From NCBI GenBank assembly GCA_027943335.1, contig BSBK01001162.1:248001-312000 (forward strand): DNA of 64,000 nucleotides, written 5' to 3'. Below the pieces are notes generated by a model. That model did not search any database. It worked only from the letters and a program-made list of their open reading frames with translations, and was not told the DNA's origin. The number at the start of each line of letters is the position of its first letter. The first letter of the stretch is position 1. Source of the stretch: Chamaecyparis obtusa (lineage: Eukaryota > Streptophyta > Pinopsida > Cupressales > Cupressaceae). The translations under genes were made by a program, and so were the position numbers. Positions 12,651-23,503 of the stretch are shown piece after piece.

Positions 12651-13138
12651 TGCCTTGTGCTTTATCTTCAGGATGCAATGAGACTTCGGGACCACTCCCT
12701 ACAACATCAGCTCCCCACGAGACAACACCCTGATCAGCTCATCACCTCCTTCGCGTTGGTTTCACCTACTCATGGTACCAAGCGGCCTCTTGGTTCTCCC
12801 TTTGGACACGTCAAGTCCTTGAGGCCTCACAGGAATTCCACTCATCAACAGCCTTCTTCTTCTTCCAGTGGTCCGTAGAGACTGCTCTGGTTCCCCTCTC
12901 ACCAATGGGCCTATCCTTCGTTTTTGGATTTTTTCTTGCCTTCTCAAAGTAGCTAGCTTGTTGTTTGTTTTTGATTTTGCTTTGGTTGTCTCGTTTTCTT
13001 TCCTCGGGCACCGTTTGGTGCTCCTGCTGTGGGCTGGCCTTCTGCTTTTTTTCTGCTGTCCCTTGGATCCTCTTTGTGGTCTTTTGTTGGACATTAATAA
13101 ATTTATCTATCTTATTTGAACATCTCCTGCATTCACTT

Positions 13139-13375
13139 TGTTGTTTAGAGTTTAAACTCCAAAAAACAACCCCCTTCACGATTAGTCACCAAATGCACAT
13201 CGGGTTTTAAAATCCGATGTGCATCATCCCTCTTGCATAACCAAAATGCAAATCGGGTTTTAAAACCCAATTTGCATAACCCTTTGCATATTGCAAATCA
13301 AAGTGCACATTAGGTTTTAAACCGTGGTTTGCATTGTTCACCTCATGCACTTTGGGTTTTAAATCCCGATGTGCA
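13139..13375. repeat. Array of palindromes with TTTAAA centres
   Basis: Five imperfect palindromes of 30-32 bp follow one another at 13139-13169, 13194-13223, 13246-13277, 13304-13333 and 13346-13375. Each has a G-TTTTAAAA-C type centre flanked by arms such as TGCACATCGG/CCGATGTGCA. Arm sequences differ between units while the two arms of one unit still match, as in ATGCAAATCGGG with CCCAATTTGCAT. Two related units lie at 8595-8682 and about three in 1905-2080. They belong to the Gypsy LTR. Confidence 0.8.
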
Positions 13376-14238
13376 CTTTCCTCATTACATTGCTCACACA
13401 CATCAATCGTGTTTTGAAACTCGAATGATCTGTTTTGTAAATAGGATCTTTTAGTATATGCAACAAAACTCTATCAGTTTATAGAGCATTTTAAAACTTT
13501 GATTTTGAAGTACAAATCAGATTCCAATCAATAAAGGAAGCAAGTTGCATTCAATCTTTGTGTTGAATCGAATTGTTTTGTGATGATAATGTTCTCATGT
13601 CTTTATTATTACATGATCTTGAGTTGATTGAGGATATTGTGGTGTTGATATTTATCTAAGAAAGACTCAAATCAGATTTTGTAGTCTTTGAGCTGCACTA
13701 TTGAGTTTGAAAATTGTATTAATTGTTTAATGTAGAACTAACTTGGTGTCTTTGAGCATCAATTATCTTTGAAGTTTATGTGTTTTGAGCTATAGTGTAT
13801 GTTGAAGACTTTGGGCTGCAAATACATTTCATCTTCGTTCCCAAATCTGCATAGGACGTAACAAGAGTCTTTGTGCTTTTGTGGGCTTCTTGGTTACTCC
13901 TGGTATAGTTTTAGTTATTCTTTCGTTTAACTTATTGTATATTGGAATTGTTGCTCCAATTGGTACTTTGTAGTGAACTGCATTAGTGTTACAAGATTGT
14001 GTTTGAAGTTTCTCGTAAGAAGAGAACATCTATTTTGAAGGAAGAGAATATGATGAGTGTCACACCCTATTGTTAACATAGTGTAAATAAACTTAGTTAA
14101 GTGCTAAATTGTGTTTGGTAGCAATGAGAAGGGAGCCTCCCTTTCCCTAGGGGAGAGATTTTATCTAATTACATTGTTGCTGAAATAACCATTTTGCAAT
14201 CGGTTGAATCAAGTTGGTTGCAAAATATTCACCCAACA

Positions 14239-15970
14239 CTAATTAAATATAATAAATAATTGCTAGTTAAAGCATATGTTATTTTTGTTGTAGTTAGTTA
14301 AGTGGATTAATATTTTGTATAGGGAACTATAAGCGTATAAGCCAACGCATATTGATGTAAAATTATCTCAACAAATAATAATATCGTACTATCAAATTGG
14401 TGATATCATGGAATGATTATTATTTTTTGTTTATGCTCATTATTTTCACTAGTATTGTTCCAGGGACAACCTTGGTTATGAATACAGTTGTGCCATTTGA
14501 GAAATGTTGGATGATTGGCTACGATCCATGGAATGGTTGCTAATAGTAGCTCTCATTTGGATTGAGTATTGTAGAGTTTTCTTTTGTGAACAACTCCAGC
14601 ATTTGACCTCCCGATAAAAAATTAGTCATCGGGTTTGGCTATTTAGGCCTGCATATGTTGGAAACACAGGACAGGTTTTGGACAGCCCTGTGTTCACTTA
14701 GGGTCTGACTTCGAATCCTAAACAAATGCTCTGACTTCCTGTCTCTGAAATCCCATCTCTGTCTTCCCTAAGGCCATTCCCTTGTCTTCAACATGGCCCA
14801 AAGCTTCACTTTTTCTGGCAGATGCAACGATCCTGACATCGTAATATGGACCCTTGTGCCTCCCAATTTATTTGACGGGTCATCAGCAATCAGTCATCAT
14901 GGGTATTTGTCACATTTTTCCATTTAATATAAGATACTATAGATTATATATTCTATTTATAATATATTAAATTATAAATTCATTTATACTATATATTTAA
15001 TATAGTATACAATTACTGTTTTTGTTTGGCTTTCCATGTGAAAAAATGATTATAGACTTTGTAGTCTTTGTGAATATTTTGTTTCTGCAGGGATCCAAAA
15101 TTGTGTAAAGGCATTTGGGTGTCTTTTGGGTATTAAACTATAAGTAAGGTTGAACTCGAGAAAGTAGTCATGCCCTCTCTAAAATCATGGATGAAGTGTA
15201 TGACAAATAGGACAATTGCTTCATAGTTTATTATTGTTCTCCACTCTGCTATTTGTATTTGTTGAAGATAAACATTTAAATAATGAGTGGTGACAATGGG
15301 CAACCTAATTTTATATTTTTTGTTGCCATATTAATGTGATTTTCTTCTAGAAACTCCATAATTAGAATGTTTGCTCTCTATTTTCATTTAGCTACATTTC
15401 ATGGTTGTCAGTTAACTCTAATATAAAGATAAAGACTTCGTATCTGCTAAATACAGATATTGTATGGTGACTATTTTTATATATCATATGGCCATAGCCT
15501 TATCCATATACTTACTATAATTTTAAATCCTGTCTCCTCCCCATTCTTGAAACCACATCCCCACTTTTCATGGCAGCTAGGATAAATACAATTTTAATGC
15601 TTGACTAAATGGGCCCCTTTTTTTTTTAACTTTGTTGAAAGTGATTATTTTGAAAACAAAACACCCATGTTGGTGTTGGATTTAGTGGTTGGGGATGTTT
15701 AAACATTTGACTCAAGTCTGGTTCATATTTTTTCCCAATTCTTGGCATCATGTTTTTACTGTACATTTCCAAGCTTTTTGTTGTTATTTTCTGTGCTTTT
15801 ACTTAGAAATTTCATCAAGTTCAGTTTAATTTCATATCATAACTCTTCTTAGAAAACTAGATGATAATGATTCCTTAGAATGACAATTTTTGTTATCTTC
15901 TCAACTAAGTTGTTTTTGTAATAGTTCTGATTCCTGAGCATCTAGTGATATGTCATCTTCAATTGGACAG
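14239..15970 (+). other. Intron sequence 5' of the first visible RSH1 exon
   Basis: This AT-rich stretch follows the Gypsy 3' LTR. No open frame, transposon terminus or tandem repeat of note is visible, and none of the HD-domain or linker motifs expected upstream in an RSH1 protein was found. I treat it as unique intron. Confidence 0.5.
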
Positions 15971-16078
15971 TCAGAGCTTGAAGCTCTATCCTTTCTGTAT
16001 ACAAATCCACAAGATTTTGCTGACCTGAAAAAAAGAGTCAAACAGATCCAGAAGGAACAAGAAAAAGAATTATCAGAG
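15971..16078 (+). CDS. RSH1: RSH1 exon a (start of SYNTH domain)
   Basis: Thirty-six codons, phase 0 at both ends, starting [12 protein letters not shown] and ending KEQEKELSE. The acceptor is ATTGGACAG at 15962-15970 and the donor GTGATT at 16079. The expected preceding motif (VFAPLAKLLGMYQIK-like) is not found in 1-15970, so the previous intron exceeds 15.9 kb unless that exon is too diverged to see. Confidence 0.88.
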
Positions 16079-19000
16079 GTGATTATTTAATTGACTTTTG
16101 TGAATAGCTCATGAAGCTGTATTAGTACTGAGATTCTTGTTTTTGTGCAAGATAACATAAATAAAAAATATATCTCGCTGAGACTTTTATGTGCAGGCAA
16201 AAAAGGTTTTGATTCAGAAAATTGAAGAAGATCAGTTTCTTGACTTCAAGACTATGGATGTTGAAGTAGTTTCTGTATGCAAGGAGCTGTATAGGTATGA
16301 TCAGTTTCATGACTGCAAGTCTATCCTCTTCTAGGACTTGCCTGACTTAAATTCTTGAAATCTGATCTCTAGTTGAAAGTTTAGTTGGATGAAGCAGCTC
16401 CCTATCTAATAATTTCTGGTTTCTTGAGCTTTTCATTGAGTGGTATCAGATATTAGTTTGATATTTTATTTAGTCTTTGAGCTTTCCTTTTATAATTAGG
16501 AGTGATGATGTTATCACTGGTATGACTAACCAGTAACCACTGTATTGCCTGAAGAGTAGAGAAACAGCGTGAAGCTTTCTTGTTTATGCTGCTTCTGGTT
16601 TCTCAGAAACATGCTACATAATAAATTATCTATAAGCATGTCAACTTTTATGTCATAGTAGTAAATATGGGATAGATATTTTCGTTATATAGTATGAAAT
16701 TCATTATAGTTATATCGTAATTGTGATTTAAAATACATTACTGTATGTTAATCAAACAAGTAAAATGGAATGATTAATTTCTTGAGATTTCTGTATTATG
16801 CTTTACATTTTTGAAGGCGAAGGAGGAGTCTATCTCATAATAAGTGGGCTAGAGAAAGATCTTTTGTTTAATATTGAGACATTGATGTACCCTCACAATA
16901 ATCCAATTAAGATATACTGGGTCTGATTCATCTAGGTGATAGATGACCCTTACTTCTTGAGTTGGAGATCCTCTTTAAATTTGGAATGTTTTACACATGT
17001 AATAACCACCTTTGGTTACTATTTTTTTTTTCTTAACACGGATTATAGTTTTATTATTAAAGTGCACTTTATCATACATCTTTTAATTGTCTACTTCATG
17101 GAACATGAATAAAATCATAGTTGAAAAAATCGCGGATATTGTGATATTCTAGGTCAAATGATTTAATTGCAGATTAAATCAGGGCTGATATTTCCTAAAA
17201 ATTATGGTGATTTTAAAATAAAATTGTCTAAATTGCTCTATAATCTCTCAGAAAATCAGCAGCATGGAAAGAAATTTCAGAGCCCATTCTCTACAGTCAT
17301 CGGGAGTCAACTAACCACCCAAGTGAAGATCAAAATAAAACAGTTTAAAAGGGATTTAAGGTTGTTACCTAGTGCAATTTACAGACACAAAACACAGCTA
17401 GGGCATGCGGGTGTGATAGGCACTTTTTTTTTTTATAATTTTAGTTTTAAATTTTTTTTTCAAATGTTAAACAATGTGTTTGTTGCTATTTTTATTTTTA
17501 TTATAAATTATGATTAAAGGTAAATATATATTTATATTTTGATATTTTTACTCTTTTCAAAACTAACAATAAATCTGAAGTTTTATCTCTATATGAAAGG
17601 TTAGATATATATTAATTTTTTAATAGTTTTAAGTTTTGACTATTTTTAAATTTAATTATACGATATATATATATATATATATAATATGTATAACGTTTAA
17701 TATATATAAACATAAATATATATTTATTTTTCAAGAATTTTACGTTTTAATTATTTTCAAAATTAATTATATCATGTAATTTCATTTTTTATTTGCAACC
17801 TCTAAATAATACCAGTGCTCTACACAAACAACCTCTAAATGTGTACAACTTTATTTGAAAATGTCATGATCATTCCTGCATGGCTAAATGCAACCTATGG
17901 ATTACATTTGAAATAATTTATAATGTTCATTGATACGAAAATTTGAAATTCATATGTATTTAGAGGTTGAACTTGTTTTTCCATCTATGATATTTATTAA
18001 ACTCAAATTTTGATTTATATATGATGGAAATCGCTAATATGTTCTACAAATTTAGTATATATATGTGTTTTAGAAAATTATTTTAAAAAATTATGTATTT
18101 TCAAATGTTCAATAAGTTCGCCAAGTTATTGCCGATTCCTGAGTTTTTCAAAATTTTGGGCCGACTGAGTTATTGCTGAGTCCGAGTTTTTCAACTATGA
18201 ATAAAATAATCAAACTAGTTAATATGTTGTAGTTCCTAACTTTCTGTAACTTCAGAATATTTTCCAATTTTGAAGTGTTCGCTTTATAACCTTACCAAAC
18301 CATGGAAATGGCAACAACTCTGTGATACAAAATTACATTCTTACAGTAAATAGGGTAATCTTTCTATATCATGACATATCCCTATATCCAAACCTGTTCC
18401 TCAAGAAACCAATTTTTTGGTCCTACTATGTATCCCATTAAGGGAATTAGAGGATCTATATTCACATATAAAATAATAGAAATACTTGATCCTTGTGGTT
18501 GGAAAGAGATCTCTGACCTCTCTTTTAAATCACAAGCATTAATTAATCTTATATGCACAATACGATCTATGTATAATAGTATGATAACAAGTGTATCCCA
18601 GATATGTTAATATGATGTAAAAAATATGCATGACCTTAAACCACAATGACCAACTCATATAGTCTATAGACATCATATGCCCATTGTGATTAGTTAGCAA
18701 TAAGAAGTGGATGCGACCCTAGTGCATGCATTTTCTCACTATCTAGCTCAGTAACACATAAGCCCTATAGAATATAAGCTGACAATAGGGAAAAGGAAAA
18801 CTAATGCATCCCATACTTCAATGCGAGTCCATCCTTATCTTGTTTCACAACCACAATTGTGATGACAAGAATCTGTTAGTTAACAGATTGGTCCTTTTGA
18901 AATAACTATGAAAATGGCTCTTGATGCCCAGAATGAAGGACAAATAAGTAATTGACAGTTGAAGAGATTGCTTATTGGGTTAGCAATCTTCCTCTGAATT

Positions 19001-22000
19001 TTAGAGGTACAACTTCCTCGTATGATGTATTTTGTTATTTTCTAGGGTATGCTTTTTACTAGAAAGAAGAAAAGGCAAACTAACACTTGCCTATCACCAT
19101 GAAACAAATGCGAGATTATGGATTTGAATTAAAGGGGATACAGATAAATAACTCAAAGCTCTTCTAATTGCTACCCACCAAGGATGATTGGGAAATAATA
19201 GCAATTTCTTTTAGATAATGTGCACAAATTATGGTTCAAAGATCATTTAATAAGCACACCCATGGTCTCATATAACAGTTGATTTACATCAAGGAGTGAT
19301 TGCAAAACACAAAGGAAAATGACAATCAAAAGGAAGTATAAAAAGCACAGATTAAAAAAAACTCTTTTATTTCCTTGATAAAACCAAAGAGTTCAAAGGC
19401 TCTCTTTCCCTGTAATAGGAGAACATGTCTAAACAAAATCCCCGTTATCTCCCTTCAAAACTGAAAATGAAATTGCCCACCCCTGATCAATTCTCACTCA
19501 TGCCTCAAAGCACAAGGGGGATCAGGAAAGTCCCTCCTTATGCCCTTTGATTTCATATTTAAAGACTTTTATTTTACTAGTCTTTTTAGTTTCTTGTAAC
19601 CACTCTCCTTTTACTCTCCCGTGCTAGCAATATTTAACTTAATCAGTTAAAACAAGTTTAAAATGATATTAATAATTAAAACTGAACTCTCGCAAGTCGT
19701 TATAGCTTCCAAGTGTCTCTCCATCATTCACAGTATAAAATGATTCACTGGTTTTACTGAGTTTCTCTTCTTTGTTCATCATATCATGCATGTTTTCAGT
19801 AGGAGCATATACTGCAAATGAAGTCTTCACATTTCTCGTTAATAGCAGATTTAGCAACCGAGCCAATAGCAGAAGTTTGTATTGTTTTGCAGTCCTTTTC
19901 CATGGAGCATGAACAAGACTCTAACTCTATACAAGACATAACTTCTGTACTTCTGCACTTTGGAACAAATACATGGTACAAGAATTTGATTTAGCTTTCC
20001 AACTATATTTCTATAAACGATCCACCTACTAATTGATGCAACCTTCACATCAATAGGAGTGCCAAGGATATTGTTAGGAACTATAACAAGTACTTGTACA
20101 TCAAATGGATATCATTAGCAGCAGATGTTCCCGGTCTTACATAAAACTGTGGATTGTGATGTAATGTCCCATAGTCAGTTCAGTCTTCACTATGGGTTGG
20201 CCTACAACTAGGGGTTCTCGTAGTTAGCAGAGTGGTTAGAGGACCCAACCAGTGGTTGTGGAGCTTAGTAGGGAGCTTTATAAACTATTATAGACAATTT
20301 GAGTCTTCTATTTTTCAGGAGGGATTCATATTTTTAAGGCATTGATTGGGAGTTGACCGGAATGCATCAGGAGACCTCAGGGATCATTTTGGAGGCTTCC
20401 GTTGCATTTCCTATTTTTTAAGGAGGATCCCTAATTTTTAGGGGGTTTGTTAGTTCACCTGCTATATTTAGACATCACTAAGATGGCACGTGCATCATCA
20501 GTTTTTAGTTTGGGTTGGCTAGGTGATGGGGTTTGAATAAAAATTAAATATTAAATTTAATAAACTAAAATAAAGTGATTAATAATGTCACTTTATAATA
20601 AATTATTAAAGTAATAAAAAGACCCCATGTCCTTGTTAGATAATGCTGTTTTTAACAGGGGGCCATTGAGGAGCATTAACACATGAATAAAAATGAATTA
20701 TTAAATGCATTATGAGCCTAATTTCCAATGCCCATCTTGAGGAGACATTATTTTATTAAAATTTGGGTAAATAAAAAACGTGGAGAAACCCTAATTAGTG
20801 TGTGGGGCTTGGAGGAGACATAAAGTAACTTTTGGAGGCATCACTTTATTATTCCAGCATTCATTTTTAAAACAACAAATTGAATTAGGGCTTTGAGGAA
20901 GGGTTTCATCAACAAATAAACCTTCTGGGAACAAAAATTCCCATAGAGAATTGTGAATTGGATGAAAACCCAGTTCACCATTGTGGGAAATCTACTTAGG
21001 GATTCCGTTTGGGCATCATTGGATCACTTTGCAGGCAGATTTCTATAGGGTTCATGCTGAGGTATGGCGGCTAGGGTTTATATTGAATAGCAGATCCTAA
21101 TTTCAGTTTTGCAAGTCCGATTTGAGTAGTTTCTTGGCATTGTTGGGATTGATTGTGCATTCTTTACATTCAGATCTGTATCTTCAGGATTGACGTCACT
21201 TTCATTTATATTTTCTTTTGATTTCATCAATAAAAACTCCAATAAGCTGAGCATTGGATTTCTTGGTATGCATTTCTTATTATGTGGTGTTACGAAGACT
21301 TAGATTGAATTTGTTTCTTGGTTGCTCTAAATGATGAATTCAGATTTTTATATCAGTCCATATTCTTTTCATTTGGGTTCAAAGGTATTATTTCCTCGCA
21401 ATTTCAGTTGTAGTTTGTTTGTACTTCATTTCATATTGCAATTATAAAAAAAAGCAAAATATTAGAAGAATTATTAAAACCATAAAAAAAAAGTTCAGAA
21501 TATCTTTGATTAGTTCAATAGTAGCCTTTAAATCTTCATTTGTTTCACTAGGATAACTCGGTCATAAACTCCCGTGTCTTCACTGTGACTGGTTGCTCCA
21601 TAAATCAGAGGCTTCCTAAGCTTCAACGCTGTAATGTCCTTATCTTTAAAGATTTAGAAATATAATTCAGATCTGAGAATTATATGTATAGCAGAAAACC
21701 CAACTATGGCTTCATACAACAAGCTCCTTTACACAAACCACCAAACTACACCAAAAACAATACTATCGTTCTTCTCCAAACTTCTCCAACAGTAATTGTT
21801 TGTTCATCAAATGAAAATGACAATTCATAGGACTGATTACAGACTCAATAACAGCAGCATACTGCTGTAACACATTCATAAAGCTCACTCAACAGAAAAA
21901 TCACAAACTATGCTTCAAAAGCACTCCGAACAACACCTAAAATAAACCTGGAAATTATAAAAGCAGCAACAAACAAAGCCATCAATTCTCCTTCAGCCCA

Positions 22001-23419
22001 AATACAATCTCAGAGTGAGAATGTCATCTATGAACAAGGGTTTCCATCCATTGGTCATACGATGCTCATGGGTTTCCGTCCACAAGCTCTCTCCTTCAAT
22101 GGGATTCCATCCATTGAAGAAGCTTCCCGCAAATCTGCAAATGTAGAGAAGAAAATGATAATCAACAACACTCCAAATTACCAAAATCCCAATATTTATA
22201 TCCATCATGTATGCAAGATTTGGGTGCCGAAGTTCAAACTCCGTCCTTTAGAATTCCCCCTAATTTAATTATGATAGTTGCCAAAAGTTGTTTTCCTCAA
22301 CTTGTAATGGGGAAAACTTTCTAAAATTCATCTTGTAGCAACATTCCCAAAATGGCACAAATTCAAATTCAAACTCCTTTGGAATTTCTACTAAATTAAT
22401 TATGACAATTGCCAAAAATTTTCAATGAGTTATCAAAGATTCTCGTGCACTTGTAATGATGAAAACTTTCTATAATTTTTCCTGCAACAGCTTTTCCAAA
22501 ATGGCATAAATTCCAACACCCCATTGAATGTTTCTTGAAAATAATTTGATACTTTAATGTCCTTTTGATTTGAGGATATTTGGACATTTCTAAATATTAA
22601 ATTAATTATTCTTAAAAGGGGACATGACAAACACATATTCTATGAGAGCAACAAGATTATTTGCAAAGACAATGATCTTAGGTCCACGTTGTTGTTCATG
22701 GAAGCAAATAAGAAATTTGCATGCCCTAAACTGTAAGTTACCACATTCGCTCAGAACAGGCCGAAGTCGGGAGTCGATTAGCTCCAAATTCGGATACGGT
22801 GCAAATTCGTTCCAAATTCGCTGAAAAATCGCTCAGCAAGACTTTGCTGCCAGCGAAGACTGGTCGTTATGGTTTCTCTTCTTTTTCTTCGGTTTTACGG
22901 TGACTTTGCCGCCATGTGTGCGCTTACATGGCCCCCTCGCGTGACGCTCGCCAGGACATGGTGGTCATCAAAGTTCCGTGCCTCGAAAAAGAGGCGGCTG
23001 CCAAGGCGATCATGGAGTGGGGTCAGCCCAAGTCAAAGATTACCCATCCCACAACTTGACTTGTTTTTAATTTAGATTTTCTTTTAAGTTTTGTTTTTAA
23101 GTTTTTTTATCATCATATTCATTGTTTTATAAAATTTTAATGTGTACATTTTTGTAATCGAGATTATGAAATATAGAATATTATTTTAATATTATTATTT
23201 ATTTTAAGTTTTAATATTAGCATATTATGAAATATAGAATATTATTTTAATATTAAAATTTATTTTAAGTTTTAATATTAGCATATTATGAAATATAGAA
23301 TATTATTTTAATATTATTATTTATTTTAAGCTTTAATATTAGCATATTATGAAATATAGAATATTATTTTAATATTATTATTTGTTTTAAGTTTTAATAT
23401 TAGCATAGTGGTTATTTGC

Positions 23420-23503
<84 letters not shown>

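Larger units (their letters stand above)
8700..13118 (+). mobile_element. 5'-truncated L1-type LINE, interrupted by a solo LTR
   Basis: Reading left to right: the end of an APE-type endonuclease (8720-9177 region), a solo LTR (9178-10436), RT (about 10640-12260) and a C-terminal zinc-finger region (to about 12650). It ends ATTAATAAATTTATCTATCT at about 13115, resembling the TTATC-repeat tail of the minus-strand LINE at 58003. Shared endonuclease (GASVVDYA) and RT (SPTLFGLYID) wording shows both LINEs belong to one lineage. Many stops and frameshifts make it inactive. It is inserted within the palindromic part of the Gypsy 3' LTR; no clear target duplication was found. Confidence 0.8.
8590..14238 (+). 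repeat. 3' LTR of the Gypsy element, split by a LINE
   Basis: The left piece (about 8590-8700) carries two TTTAAA-centred palindromes. The right piece (about 13119-14238) carries five more and then repeats 2617-3432 of the 5' LTR, ending CACCCAACA at 14238. The LINE (about 8700-13118) sits between them. The 5' LTR ends CACCCCATA at the same place. A perfect target-site duplication for the whole Gypsy cannot be tested because its left end is obscured. Confidence 0.7.

Noticed and set aside
12762..13179. Lys/Arg-rich open frames on the minus strand
   Set aside because: They are antisense to the noncoding 3' end of the LINE and have no domain.
13139..13375. CRISPR-like array
   Set aside because: The repeated part is palindromic with variable arms and uneven spacing, the setting is a plant Gypsy LTR, and no cas genes or constant repeats exist.
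23168..23411. CRISPR-like or satellite centromere array
   Set aside because: Four head-to-tail 61-bp units without spacers, inside a small transposon; too short to be a centromeric array.
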